A stretch of 64,000 nt of DNA, from assembly GCF_009496155.1 (NCBI RefSeq), contig NZ_WIJP01000003.1:1-64000 (forward strand), given 5' to 3'. The stretch comes from Streptococcus mitis (GTDB lineage: Bacteria > Bacillota > Bacilli > Lactobacillales > Streptococcaceae). Below are positions 8,574 to 16,822 of the stretch, piece after piece; position 1 is the stretch's first letter; the number at the start of each line of letters is the position of its first letter. Made by a program: the position numbers and the translations under genes. Below the pieces are notes generated by a model, which had not been told where the DNA came from, ran no database searches, and saw only the letters and a program-made list of their open reading frames with translations.

Positions 8574-9490
8574 TGAATCAAGAAGAATTAGCTAAAAAAT
8601 TACTTTCTCCCTCAAAGAACTCTCGTCTAGAGAAATTAGGAAAAGGCTTGACCTTTGCCTGTCTGTCTTTGATTGTCATCATTGTGGCCATGATTTTGAT
8701 TTTCGTAGCCCAGAAAGGCTTGTCGACCTTCTTTGTCAATGGGGTTAACATATTTGATTTCCTCTTTGGACAAACTTGGAATCCTTCAGGTAAACAATTT
8801 GGTGCCCTTCCTATGATTTTGGGTTCCTTTATTGTCACAATCCTATCAGCCCTTATCGCAACTCCTTTTGCCATTGGTGCGGCAGTCTTTATGACTGAAG
8901 TCTCACCAAAAGGTGCTAGAATCTTGCAACCAGCCATTGAATTGCTAGTCGGAATTCCTTCAGTCGTGTATGGATTTATCGGTTTGCAGGTCGTAGTTCC
9001 TTTTGTCCGTAGTGTCTTTGGTGGTACTGGTTTTGGGATTTTGTCAGGGATTTTCGTTCTCTTTGTCATGATCTTACCGACGGTAACCTTTATGACAACG
9101 GATAGCTTGCGTGCGGTGCCTCGTCACTATCGCGAAGCTAGTTTGGCTATGGGAGCCACTCGTTGGCAAACCATCTGGCGCGTGACCTTGAAGGCAGCGC
9201 GTTCAGGGATTTTCACAGCAGTGGTCTTTGGGATGGCGCGTGCCTTTGGTGAGGCCTTGGCCATTCAGATGGTAGTTGGAAACTCAGCCGTTGTCCCAAC
9301 TTCATTGACAACACCTGCTGCGACCTTGACCTCTGTGTTGACCATGGGTATTGGAAATACGGTTATGGGAACAGTTGACAATAACGTTCTCTGGTCACTG
9401 GCCTTAGTCTTGCTTTTGATGAGTTTGGCCTTCAACAGTGTGATTAAATTGATTACGAAAGAAAGAGGAAAGAAAAACTATGCACGCTAA
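8573..9490 (+). CDS. pstC: Phosphate ABC transporter permease PstC
   Basis: A 305-aa inner permease of the Pst system. A cytoplasmic N-terminus of about 25 residues is followed by six predicted membrane segments. The ABC permease coupling loop is visible as HYREASLAMGATRWQTIWRV near residue 184, with the conserved EAxxxxGA pattern. It overlaps pstS by one base and pstA by 11 bases. Confidence 0.93.
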   Translation: MNQEELAKKLLSPSKNSRLEKLGKGLTFACLSLIVIIVAMILIFVAQKGLSTFFVNGVNIFDFLFGQTWNPSGKQFGALPMILGSFIVTILSALIATPFAIGAAVFMTEVSPKGARILQPAIELLVGIPSVVYGFIGLQVVVPFVRSVFGGTGFGILSGIFVLFVMILPTVTFMTTDSLRAVPRHYREASLAMGATRWQTIWRVTLKAARSGIFTAVVFGMARAFGEALAIQMVVGNSAVVPTSLTTPAATLTSVLTMGIGNTVMGTVDNNVLWSLALVLLLMSLAFNSVIKLITKERGKKNYAR

Positions 9491-10364
9491 GAAATTAGAT
9501 AAAATTGCAACAGCTGTCCTCTACTCGATTGCAGGAATTATCGTTGCCATCTTGGCATCCTTGATTCTTTATATCTTGGTTCGTGGTTTGCCCCACATCT
9601 CTTGGTCTTTCTTGACTGGCAAATCATCTTCTTACCAAGCAGGTGGAGGGATTGGAATTCAGCTCTATAATTCCTTCTTCCTTCTGGTTATTACCTTGAT
9701 TATCTCTGTTCCCTTGTCTATGGGAGCTGGGATTTTCCTAGCTGAATATGCCAAGAAAGGTCCTGTGACCAACTTTGTCAGAACCTGTATTGAAATCTTG
9801 TCTTCACTGCCATCAGTGGTTGTAGGTCTCTTTGGTTACTTGATCTTTGTAGTTCAGTTTGAGTATGGATTTTCAATCATTTCAGGTGCCTTGGCCTTGA
9901 CAGTCTTTAATCTGCCTCAGATGACTCGTAATGTTGAGGACAGTTTGAAACACGTTCACCATACGCAACGTGAGGCTGGTCTGGCTCTTGGGATTTCTCG
10001 TTGGGAGACTGTGGTCCATGTGGTCATTCCAGAAGCCCTTCCAGGTATTGTGACTGGGGTCGTCTTAGCTTCTGGTCGTATTTTTGGTGAGGCTGCGGCT
10101 CTTATCTATACAGCAGGACAATCCGCTCCAGCCCTTGACTGGTCTAACTGGAATATTCTCAGTGTAACCAGCCCAATCTCTATCTTCCGTCAAGCAGAAA
10201 CGTTAGCAGTCCATATTTGGAAAGTCAACAGTGAAGGTACTATTCCTGATGGAACTATCGTATCAGCAGGTTCTGCAGCCGTGCTCCTTATCTTTATCCT
10301 CATCTTTAACTTTGGAGCCCGCAAACTCGGAAGCTACCTACATAAGAAATTAACCGCTGCCTAA
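9480..10364 (+). CDS. pstA: Phosphate ABC transporter permease PstA
   Basis: A 294-aa permease, partner of PstC. It has six predicted membrane segments and a coupling loop TQREAGLALGISRWETVVHV near residue 162. The start at 9480 lies inside the end of pstC. Ten bases separate it from the first pstB, with an AAAGGAGAAG ribosome site. Confidence 0.93.
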   Translation: MHAKKLDKIATAVLYSIAGIIVAILASLILYILVRGLPHISWSFLTGKSSSYQAGGGIGIQLYNSFFLLVITLIISVPLSMGAGIFLAEYAKKGPVTNFVRTCIEILSSLPSVVVGLFGYLIFVVQFEYGFSIISGALALTVFNLPQMTRNVEDSLKHVHHTQREAGLALGISRWETVVHVVIPEALPGIVTGVVLASGRIFGEAAALIYTAGQSAPALDWSNWNILSVTSPISIFRQAETLAVHIWKVNSEGTIPDGTIVSAGSAAVLLIFILIFNFGARKLGSYLHKKLTAA

Positions 10365-10374
10365 AGGAGAAGCC

Positions 10375-11178
10375 ATGTCAAAATATAATTGGGATGAAAA
10401 GCATATCATCACCTTTCCTGAAGAGAAAGTGGCCCTCTCTACTAAGGATTTACATGTTTACTACGGTAAAAAAGAATCCATCAAGGGCATCGATATGCAA
10501 TTTGAAAAAAATAAAATTACAGCCTTAATTGGCCCATCTGGATCTGGGAAATCAACCTACCTCCGCAGTCTCAACCGTATGAATGATACCATTGATATTG
10601 CCAAGGTCACAGGTCAAATTCTCTATCAAGGGATTGATGTCAACCGTCCAGAAATCAACGTTTACGAGATGCGTAAGCACATTGGAATGGTCTTCCAACG
10701 ACCAAATCCCTTTGCCAAGTCTATCTACCGCAATATCACTTTTGCCCATGAACGAGCAGGGGTTAAGGACAAGCAAGTCTTGGATGAAATTGTGGAAACC
10801 TCTCTTCGTCAGGCTGCCCTTTGGGACCAGGTCAAGGACGATTTGCACAAGTCAGCCTTGACCCTGTCAGGTGGTCAGCAGCAACGTCTCTGTATCGCTC
10901 GTGCTATTTCTGTTAAACCAGATATTCTCTTGATGGATGAGCCAGCGTCTGCCTTGGATCCGATTGCGACAGCCCAGCTGGAAGAAACCATGCTGGAATT
11001 GAAGAAGGACTTTACCATCATCATTGTGACCCACAGTATGCAGCAGGCTGCGCGTGCTAGTGACTACACTGGATTCTTCTACTTGGGTGACTTGATCGAG
11101 TATGATAAGACGTCTAATATTTTCCAAAATGCGAAACTACAGTCAACTAATGACTACGTAACAGGACACTTTGGATAG
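10375..11178 (+). CDS. pstB1: Phosphate ABC transporter ATPase PstB, first copy
   Basis: A 267-aa ATPase that powers phosphate import. The Walker A motif is GPSGSGKST near residue 53, the signature is [14 protein letters not shown] near residue 163 and Walker B is ILLMDEPASALDP. An N-terminal extension of about 20 residues precedes the core. It is followed after 12 bases by a second, clearly related pstB. Two ATPase genes in one pst operon are known in Gram-positives including streptococci; they may form a heterodimer or act as alternatives. Confidence 0.93.
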   Translation: MSKYNWDEKHIITFPEEKVALSTKDLHVYYGKKESIKGIDMQFEKNKITALIGPSGSGKSTYLRSLNRMNDTIDIAKVTGQILYQGIDVNRPEINVYEMRKHIGMVFQRPNPFAKSIYRNITFAHERAGVKDKQVLDEIVETSLRQAALWDQVKDDLHKSALTLSGGQQQRLCIARAISVKPDILLMDEPASALDPIATAQLEETMLELKKDFTIIIVTHSMQQAARASDYTGFFYLGDLIEYDKTSNIFQNAKLQSTNDYVTGHFG

Positions 11179-11190
11179 AAAGGAAACAGT

Positions 11191-11949
11191 ATGACAGAAG
11201 CTATTTTACAGGTGTCAGACCTGTCCGTTTACTACAATCAAAAAAAGGCCTTGAATAGTGTTTCCCTATCTTTCAAACCTAAGGAAATTACAGCCTTGAT
11301 TGGTCCATCTGGATCAGGGAAGTCAACCCTTCTTAAGGCAATCAACCGCATGGGAGACCTCAATCCAGAGGTGACCACAACTGGTTCGGTGGTTTATAAT
11401 GGCCACAATATCTACAGCCCACGTACAGATACAGTTGAATTGCGTAAGGAAATCGGTATGGTTTTCCAACAACCAAACCCTTTCCCTATGTCCATCTACG
11501 AAAATGTTGTCTATGGGCTTCGTATTAATGGAGTGAAGGACAAGCAAGTTCTAGATGAAGCAGTGGAAAAAGCCTTGCAACGAGCTTCTATCTGGGATGA
11601 GGTCAAGGACCGCCTGCATGATTCGGCTATCGGGCTTTCAGGTGGACAACAGCAACGTGTCTGTGTTGCCCGTGTCTTGGCAACCAGTCCTAAAATCATT
11701 CTCTTGGATGAACCGACTTCAGCCTTGGACCCTATCTCGGCCGGTAAGATTGAGGAAACCTTGTATGGGCTAAAAAATAAATACACCATGCTCTTGGTTA
11801 CGCGTTCCATGCAACAAGCCTCTCGTATCTCTGACAAGACAGGATTTTTCCTAGATGGAGATTTGATTGAGTTTAACGATACCAAGAAGATGTTCCTCAA
11901 CCCACAACACAAGGAAACAGAAGATTATATTTCAGGAAAATTTGGATAA
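11191..11949 (+). CDS. pstB2: Phosphate ABC transporter ATPase PstB, second copy
   Basis: A 252-aa paralogue of the preceding ATPase. Walker A is GPSGSGKST near residue 35, the signature is [14 protein letters not shown] and Walker B is [13 protein letters not shown]. It lacks the N-terminal extension of the first copy. The expected ITHxM segment after the D-loop reads VTRSM here, so the switch (H-loop) histidine is replaced by Arg. The first copy has the normal VTHSM. This may make its ATPase site less active, which would fit an asymmetric pair. Confidence 0.92.
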   Translation: MTEAILQVSDLSVYYNQKKALNSVSLSFKPKEITALIGPSGSGKSTLLKAINRMGDLNPEVTTTGSVVYNGHNIYSPRTDTVELRKEIGMVFQQPNPFPMSIYENVVYGLRINGVKDKQVLDEAVEKALQRASIWDEVKDRLHDSAIGLSGGQQQRVCVARVLATSPKIILLDEPTSALDPISAGKIEETLYGLKNKYTMLLVTRSMQQASRISDKTGFFLDGDLIEFNDTKKMFLNPQHKETEDYISGKFG

Positions 11950-11960
11950 GGAGATAAATG

Positions 11961-12614
11961 ATGTTACGTTCTCAATTTGAGGAAGATTTAGAGAAATTGC
12001 ACAACCAGTTCTATGCAATGGGACAAGAAGTGCTATCCCAAATCAATCGTACAGTGCGTGCCTTTGTTACGCACGACCGTGATTTGGCCAAGGAAGTCAT
12101 CGAAGACGATGCAGAAGTAAACGAATACGAAGTGAAATTGGAGAAGAAATCATTTGAAATGATTGCCCTCCAACAACCCGTTTCTCAGGACTTGCGTACA
12201 GTTCTAACCGTTTTGAAGGCTGTATCTGACTTGGAACGTATGGGTGACCATGCCGTTTCCATTGCCAAGGCGGCAATTCGTATGAAGGGCGAACAACGTA
12301 TCCCAGCTGTTGAAGAAGAAATCAAGAGAATGGGTCGCGATGTTAAGAACTTCGTCGAAGCAGCCCTTGAACTCTATCTGAATGGTTCAGTAGACCAGGC
12401 CTATGAAGTAGCAGCTATGGACGAAAAAATCAACCATTACTTTGATAGCATTCGTGACTTGGCTACAGAAGAAATCAAGAAAAATCCAGATGCCATCGTT
12501 ACAGGTCGTGATTACTTCCAAGTGATTGCCTTCTTGGAACGTATTGGAGACTATGCCAAGAATATCTGTGAATGGGTTGTTTACTTTGAAACAGGTAAGA
12601 TTGTCGAACTATAA
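11961..12614 (+). CDS. phoU: PhoU phosphate-signalling protein
   Basis: A 217-aa cytoplasmic all-helical protein that links the Pst transporter to its sensor kinase. The two PhoU repeats are marked by ERMGDHAVSIAK (near residue 92) and ERIGDYAKNI (near residue 194), whose acidic residues bind metal. ATG codons stand at 11958 and 11961; AAGGAG at 11948-11953 is better spaced to 11961. It closes the pst operon before a strong terminator. Confidence 0.92.
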   Translation: MLRSQFEEDLEKLHNQFYAMGQEVLSQINRTVRAFVTHDRDLAKEVIEDDAEVNEYEVKLEKKSFEMIALQQPVSQDLRTVLTVLKAVSDLERMGDHAVSIAKAAIRMKGEQRIPAVEEEIKRMGRDVKNFVEAALELYLNGSVDQAYEVAAMDEKINHYFDSIRDLATEEIKKNPDAIVTGRDYFQVIAFLERIGDYAKNICEWVVYFETGKIVEL

Positions 12615-12632
12615 AATAGATTCATTCTGTAT

Positions 12633-12669
12633 AAAAAGGAGCTTAAAATCAACTGACAGCTCCTTTTTT
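12633..12669 (+). terminator. Terminator of the pst-phoU operon
   Basis: AAAAAGGAGCT (12633-12643) pairs with AGCTCCTTTTT (12658-12668), and the right arm runs into the T-run. Confidence 0.85.
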
Positions 12670-12710
12670 GAATGAAAAAAATATTTTTAAGATAAAAATT
12701 CAAAAAATAC

Positions 12711-12739
12711 TTGACAAGCATCTTGAATAGCGTTATAAT
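12711..12739 (+). promoter_or_regulatory. Consensus sigma-A promoter of the amino-acid-binding lipoprotein gene
   Basis: TTGACA (12711-12716), a 17-bp spacer and TATAAT (12734-12739) match the consensus at every position. The gene starts at 12771. Confidence 0.93.
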
Positions 12740-12770
12740 TATACAAAATTAACAGAGAGGTTGTTTATTT

Positions 12771-13586
12771 ATGAAATCAAAAAAATGGATATTTGTTTTA
12801 TGTAGTTTTCTTGCAAGCTTCTTCTTAGTGGCTTGTCAGTCGGGTTCTAATGGTTCTCAGTCAGCTGTTGAGGCCATTAAGCAAAAGGGGAAATTAGTTG
12901 TAGCGACTAGTCCTGACTATGCACCCTTTGAATTCCAAGCTTTGGTTGACGGGAAAAATCAGGTAGTCGGTGCAGATATTGATATGGCTCAGGCTATTGC
13001 TGATGAACTTGGGGTTAAGTTGGAAATTTCAAGCATGAGTTTTGACAATGTCTTGACCAGTCTTCAAACTGGTAAGGCTGACCTAGCAGTTGCGGGAATT
13101 AGTGCTACTGACGAGAGAAAAGAAGTCTTTGATTTTTCAATCCCTTACTATGAAAATAAGATTAGTTTCTTGGTTCGTAAGGCTGATGTAGAAAAATATA
13201 AGGATTTAACTAGCCTTGAAAGTGCTAATATTGCAGCCCAAAAAGGGACTGTTCCAGAGTCTATGGTCAAGGAACAATTGCCAAAAGCTCAATTAACTTC
13301 CCTAACTAATATGGGTGAAGCTGTCAATGAATTGCAGGCTGGAAAAGTAGATGCTGTTCACATGGATGAGCCTGTTGCCCTTAGTTATGCTGCTAAAAAC
13401 GCAGACCTAGCTGTCGCAACTGTCAGCTTGAAGATGAAGGACGGCGAAGCTAATGCAGTTGCCCTTAGAAAAAATAGTGCTGATTTGAAAGAAGTGGTGG
13501 ACAAGGTCATCCAAAAACTCAAAGATGACGGTACCTACCAAAAATATCTTGAAAAAGCGGCAACCCTAACAGAAGTTGAAGAATAA
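12771..13586 (+). CDS. Amino acid ABC transporter substrate-binding lipoprotein
   Basis: A 271-aa solute-binding protein of the SBP_bac_3 family (polar amino acids). The lipoprotein signal ends in LVAC with C22 lipidated. A short Ser/Gly/Asn linker precedes GKLVVATSPDYAPFEF, the usual start of the binding fold. DIDMAQAIADELG and the ATDERKEVFDFSIPY segment are typical. No permease or ATPase gene is next to it, so it must dock to a transporter encoded elsewhere. It has a perfect-consensus promoter and its stop touches a BOX element. The exact amino acid is unknown. Confidence 0.9.
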   Translation: MKSKKWIFVLCSFLASFFLVACQSGSNGSQSAVEAIKQKGKLVVATSPDYAPFEFQALVDGKNQVVGADIDMAQAIADELGVKLEISSMSFDNVLTSLQTGKADLAVAGISATDERKEVFDFSIPYYENKISFLVRKADVEKYKDLTSLESANIAAQKGTVPESMVKEQLPKAQLTSLTNMGEAVNELQAGKVDAVHMDEPVALSYAAKNADLAVATVSLKMKDGEANAVALRKNSADLKEVVDKVIQKLKDDGTYQKYLEKAATLTEVEE

Positions 13587-13783
13587 TACTCAATGAAAAT
13601 CAAAGAGCAAACTAGGAAGCTAGCAGTAGGTTGCTCAAAGCACTGCTTTGAGGTTGTAGATAAGACTGACGAAGTCAGCTCAAAACATGGTTTTGAGGTT
13701 GTGGATAGAACTGACGAAGTCAGTAACCATATCTACGGTAAGGCGACGCTGACGTGGTTTGAAGAGATTTTCGAAGAGTATAA
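13586..13783 (-). repeat. BOX element (boxC-boxB-boxB-boxA)
   Basis: It starts one base inside the stop codon of the lipoprotein gene with ATACTCAATGAAAATCAAAG and ends TTCGAAGAGTATAA. Two boxB modules are visible (GCACTGCTTTGAGGTTG and ACATGGTTTTGAGGTTG, each with GACTGACGAAGTCAG or a close variant). The boxA core CGGTAAGGCGACGCTGACGT is near the end. A 118-codon ORF across it is an artefact. Confidence 0.94.
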
Positions 13784-13784
13784 G

Positions 13785-13822
13785 AAAAAAGCAGAGTTGG
13801 AAGTCATTCCAATTCTGCTTTT
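13785..13822. terminator. Bidirectional terminator between convergent genes
   Basis: AAAAGCAGAGTTGGA and TCCAATTCTGCTTTT form a long stem with a 6-base loop, with A and T runs on both sides. It overlaps the last codons and TGA stop of the minus-strand MocR gene (13804-13806). Confidence 0.8.
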
Positions 13823-15075
13823 AAATAGTCTAAAACATTTTCCAGATTGTCTAAGGATACCTTGGCAAATTGATAAGGGCAGGCATCCAAGTAAGCCTCC
13901 TCAAAGAAGTCCAATTTCAGCTGACTGTGTTTTAGGCTGGCGATTTTAGGATACTGTCTGAGGTCTAGCAATAAACCATCGTGAAGGGGATAGTGAGGCA
14001 GGGGACAAGGTGTTTTGGTTAAACTTTCCTCGATTTGTTTTTGGTAAGTTTCCTGATTGGACAAGCGAGCCAGACGATTTTTCTCAAACAGTTGACTGTC
14101 AATATAGAGTGACAGGGCCTTTTGCATGATGAGGTTGCTGTCGTAATCTAGGATATTTTTGTAGGAAACAAAGGCTCCCTTGATAGCATTTGGAAGAATG
14201 AGCGACGTAATCCGCAGGGCTGGAAAGAGGCTGGTTGAGAAGGACTTGATATAAATAACGCGCTCTTCTGTATCCAGATAGTGGAAGGTCTGGCCCTTCT
14301 TGGAGTCCAAATCCCCCAGATAATCATCTTCGACGATATAAACACCATACTTAGCTGCTAAGTCAAGAATAGCTCGTTTGTCCTGCTCTGAATAGGAATG
14401 TCCCAGAGGATAGTGAAAACGAGGAATGGTGTAGAAAAACTTAATTTTTCCCGTCTGGAAATGCTGTTCAAGTTCCACCAAGTCAATTCCATCAATGCCT
14501 CGTTCAATCGTTTGATAGTCTAACCCCTGAGCAATCAAGAGACGATTCATCCGATGGTAGGTCGGCTGTTCCACCAAGATTTCCTTGGCTTGGCTAGGAA
14601 AGGAAATTTGAGAGAGGATAAAAAGGGCTTGTTGGGTCCCAGAAGTCAGTACTAGTTGGTCAGCCTTGCAGTAGAGAGCTTGGTCAAAGAGTAGTTTGTG
14701 AATGGACTGTCTTAGGTCTTCTAATCCTTCTTGGTTGTCATAGTAGTTAAAAAGGTAGTTTTCCCGTCCAATCAGGGTTTCATTGACACAGAGTCGGAAA
14801 TCGTCATAGGCACTGGCATGTTCGTCGGTAACCTCGATTTCTAGGTCCTGATGTTGCCCTTGTTCTAGGACATAGTAGCCACTCTGGGGCTTGGCGTAGA
14901 GGTATTGTTCGTGTCGTAATTCTAGCAGGGCTCGCTGAATGGTGTCCTTGCTACAGTGGAAGTCAAGGCTCAGTTGACGGATAGAAGGCAGGCGACTTCC
15001 CGTCGGAAAGCGTTCAGACTCGATACCATTTTTTAGATAGGAAACGACCTCTTGGTACTTGCTTTGTTTCTTCAT
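13804..15075 (-). CDS. MocR-type (GntR/aminotransferase-fold) transcriptional regulator lacking the PLP lysine
   Basis: A 423-aa fusion of a GntR winged-helix DNA-binding domain (residues about 1-70, with SRLPSIRQLSLDFHCSKDTI) and a class I aminotransferase fold (from about residue 95). PLP-binding surroundings are present: TSGTQQALF, YPLGHSYS and VEDDYLGD. The usual PLP-lysine motif FSKTLFPALR instead reads FSTSLFPALR, with Thr at the Schiff-base position (about residue 276). If read correctly, it cannot bind PLP covalently in the normal way. It is divergent from aldB across 141 bases. Family known; target and effector unknown. Confidence 0.88.
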   Translation of the reverse strand: MKKQSKYQEVVSYLKNGIESERFPTGSRLPSIRQLSLDFHCSKDTIQRALLELRHEQYLYAKPQSGYYVLEQGQHQDLEIEVTDEHASAYDDFRLCVNETLIGRENYLFNYYDNQEGLEDLRQSIHKLLFDQALYCKADQLVLTSGTQQALFILSQISFPSQAKEILVEQPTYHRMNRLLIAQGLDYQTIERGIDGIDLVELEQHFQTGKIKFFYTIPRFHYPLGHSYSEQDKRAILDLAAKYGVYIVEDDYLGDLDSKKGQTFHYLDTEERVIYIKSFSTSLFPALRITSLILPNAIKGAFVSYKNILDYDSNLIMQKALSLYIDSQLFEKNRLARLSNQETYQKQIEESLTKTPCPLPHYPLHDGLLLDLRQYPKIASLKHSQLKLDFFEEAYLDACPYQFAKVSLDNLENVLDYLKAELE

Positions 15076-15100
15076 TCCAGACCTCCCTTGATTTTGTTAC

Positions 15101-15129
15101 ATTGTACCTTTTTTTTTCCTTCTTGGCAA
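15101..15129 (-). promoter_or_regulatory. Promoter of the MocR-type regulator
   Basis: On the minus strand, TTGCCA (15124-15129), a 17-bp spacer and TACAAT (15101-15106) precede the gene, with GGGAGG-like ribosome site just before the ATG. Confidence 0.75.
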
Positions 15130-15149
15130 TGTCTAGAGTGTTTCTCTCG

Positions 15150-15178
15150 TTCACATCTAGGGACAAATGTGGTATACT
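15150..15178 (+). promoter_or_regulatory. Promoter of the acetolactate decarboxylase gene
   Basis: TTCACA (15150-15155), a 17-bp spacer and TATACT (15173-15178) with an upstream TG (15170-15171). The gene starts 39 bases downstream. The two divergent promoters are 20 bp apart, so one regulator site could control both. Confidence 0.75.
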
Positions 15179-15216
15179 TAGGAGTAAGATTTACATAATA
15201 ACAGATAAGAAAGAGA

Positions 15217-15879
15217 ATGGATAAGAACGTGCAGGAACCAGTGAAATTATTTCAATACAATACCCTTGGAGCCTTGATGGCTGGCCTTTATGGTGGTACC
15301 ATGACAGTAGGAGAATTGCTGGAGCATGGTGACCTTGGTTTGGGAACCTTGGATTCCATTGATGGGGAATTGATTGTCTTAGATGGCAAGGCTTATCAGG
15401 CCAAAGGCTCAGGAGAGCAACCGGAAATTGTAGAAGTGTCACCAGATGCCCTTATTCCTTATGCAGCAGTGGTACCGCATCAGGCAGAGGTCATTTTCCG
15501 CCAGCGCTTTGAGATGACAGACAAGGAATTGGAAGAGCGAATCGAGTCTTATTATGATGGGGAAAATCTTTTCCGCTCTATCAAGATTCGTGGGAAATTT
15601 TCGCATATGCATGTGCGCATGATTCCCAAGTCGACACCAGATACCAAGTTTGCTGATGTCGCAACCCATCAACCAGAATATAGTCGTGACAATGTGGCGG
15701 GAACCATCGTTGGTTTCTGGACGCCTGAGATTTTCCATGGGGTCAGTGTGGCAGGCTACCATCTGCACTTCATATCAGATGATTTGACTTTCGGTGGACA
15801 TGTCATGGACTTTGTCATCAAGGAAGGTATTATCGAGGTGGGAGCTGTTGACCAATTGGACCAACGTTTTCCTGTCTAA
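15217..15879 (+). CDS. aldB: Alpha-acetolactate decarboxylase, C-terminally truncated by a nonsense codon
   Basis: The enzyme converts alpha-acetolactate to acetoin in the cytoplasm, drawing pyruvate carbon away from branched-chain amino acids. The Zn ligands are in GYHLHF (near residue 187), and GGHVMDF follows. The visible ORF has 220 codons. The same frame stays open for 22 codons past the TAA at 15877-15879, encoding a plausible C-terminus (DRQYLFAKFNVEEMRKDIEK then AE) up to TAG at 15946. A CAA-to-TAA change would give exactly this. The active-site residues remain, but the last 23 residues are lost. Whether the shortened enzyme works is unknown. Confidence 0.88.
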   Translation: MDKNVQEPVKLFQYNTLGALMAGLYGGTMTVGELLEHGDLGLGTLDSIDGELIVLDGKAYQAKGSGEQPEIVEVSPDALIPYAAVVPHQAEVIFRQRFEMTDKELEERIESYYDGENLFRSIKIRGKFSHMHVRMIPKSTPDTKFADVATHQPEYSRDNVAGTIVGFWTPEIFHGVSVAGYHLHFISDDLTFGGHVMDFVIKEGIIEVGAVDQLDQRFPV

Positions 15880-15957
15880 GACCGTCAATACTTGTTTGCT
15901 AAGTTCAATGTTGAAGAGATGAGAAAAGATATTGAAAAGGCAGAATAGGAGACGAAA

Positions 15958-16710
15958 ATGACTATTCATATTATCATTACCATGGTGCTTTTGCTGGCTT
16001 TCTTGATAGGAAGCATTTGGTATGCCAAAAAGAAATATCAGATTAATTTATCTGTCTTGGGCTTGGGGGCTGTCGCCTTCTTTGTCTCTTCACAGATTTT
16101 AGAAAAACTGGTGCATATCTTGGTTTTGCATCCTCAAAAAGACGGTAGTATTGCCCTCTTGCAGGATCATCCACTTGTCTATATCATCTATGGACTAGCC
16201 ATGGCAGCATTTTTTGAGGAAACAGCTCGTCTTATTTTCTTCAAATGGTTGGAGAAAAAGAGAAGTTTGGAAAAGGCAGATGCCTTGGCCTATGGACTGG
16301 GGCATGGTGGCTTGGAATTGATTTTCCTAGGCCTTACTAGTTTGATTAATCTCTACATCGTTCTTTCGGCAGTTCAAACTCAGAATCCACAGGTTATGCA
16401 ATTGCTGTCTGAAAATATGTTGAAAACTATCCAGTCACTTTCTGTCTGGCAGATTTATTTGCTTGGTTTTGAGAGAATCTTGGCGTTAGGTTTCCAATTA
16501 CTCTTGACAGTTTGGGTTTACCATGCTGTTCGCCAGAAGAAATGGATTTATCTCCTAGCGGCCTATGGACTACATGCCTTCTTTGACCTGGCACCATCTC
16601 TTGCCCAAGTTGGCTGGTTGACCAATCCAGTCTTGGTTGAAGTTGTCCTAGCACTTGAACTTGTTCTGGTTGCCTATGGAACAAAGGCTATCTTTTGCAA
16701 AAAATCATAA
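15958..16710 (+). CDS. YhfC-family intramembrane metalloprotease-like protein
   Basis: A 250-aa membrane protein with about seven hydrophobic segments. The family motif FFEETARLIFF (near residue 84) and GLGHGGLELIF (near residue 116) match the YhfC family, related to CAAX/glutamic-type intramembrane proteases. A further His is in GLHAFFD near residue 204. The substrate is unknown. It starts ten bases after the old aldB stop (15946), with GGAGACG upstream, so it is likely co-transcribed with aldB. Confidence 0.8.
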   Translation: MTIHIIITMVLLLAFLIGSIWYAKKKYQINLSVLGLGAVAFFVSSQILEKLVHILVLHPQKDGSIALLQDHPLVYIIYGLAMAAFFEETARLIFFKWLEKKRSLEKADALAYGLGHGGLELIFLGLTSLINLYIVLSAVQTQNPQVMQLLSENMLKTIQSLSVWQIYLLGFERILALGFQLLLTVWVYHAVRQKKWIYLLAAYGLHAFFDLAPSLAQVGWLTNPVLVEVVLALELVLVAYGTKAIFCKKS

Positions 16711-16738
16711 GAAAAAGGGGGGAACCTCTTTTTTGTTT
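16711..16738 (+). terminator. Weak terminator after the YhfC-like gene
   Basis: AAAAAGG and CCTCTTTTTT form an imperfect GC-poor hairpin with a T-run. The stem has a bulge, so efficiency is uncertain. Confidence 0.5.
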
Positions 16739-16764
16739 AAAATAAGCTCAAGATTTTTTTAGGG

Positions 16765-16793
16765 TCGTCAAATGGTCTTAAAAATGGTATAAT
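16765..16793 (+). promoter_or_regulatory. Promoter of murB-potABCD
   Basis: TCGTCA (16765-16770), a 17-bp spacer and TATAAT (16788-16793) with TG at 16785-16786. This is an extended -10 promoter, 30 bases before murB. Confidence 0.75.
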
Positions 16794-16822
16794 GGAATGA
16801 ATTTTGTAAAAGGGAGAGTGTC

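Noticed and set aside
13593..13949. 118-codon ORF after the amino-acid-binding lipoprotein
   Set aside because: It reads through the BOX element and into the 3' end of the minus-strand MocR gene; the repeat-like peptide is an artefact.
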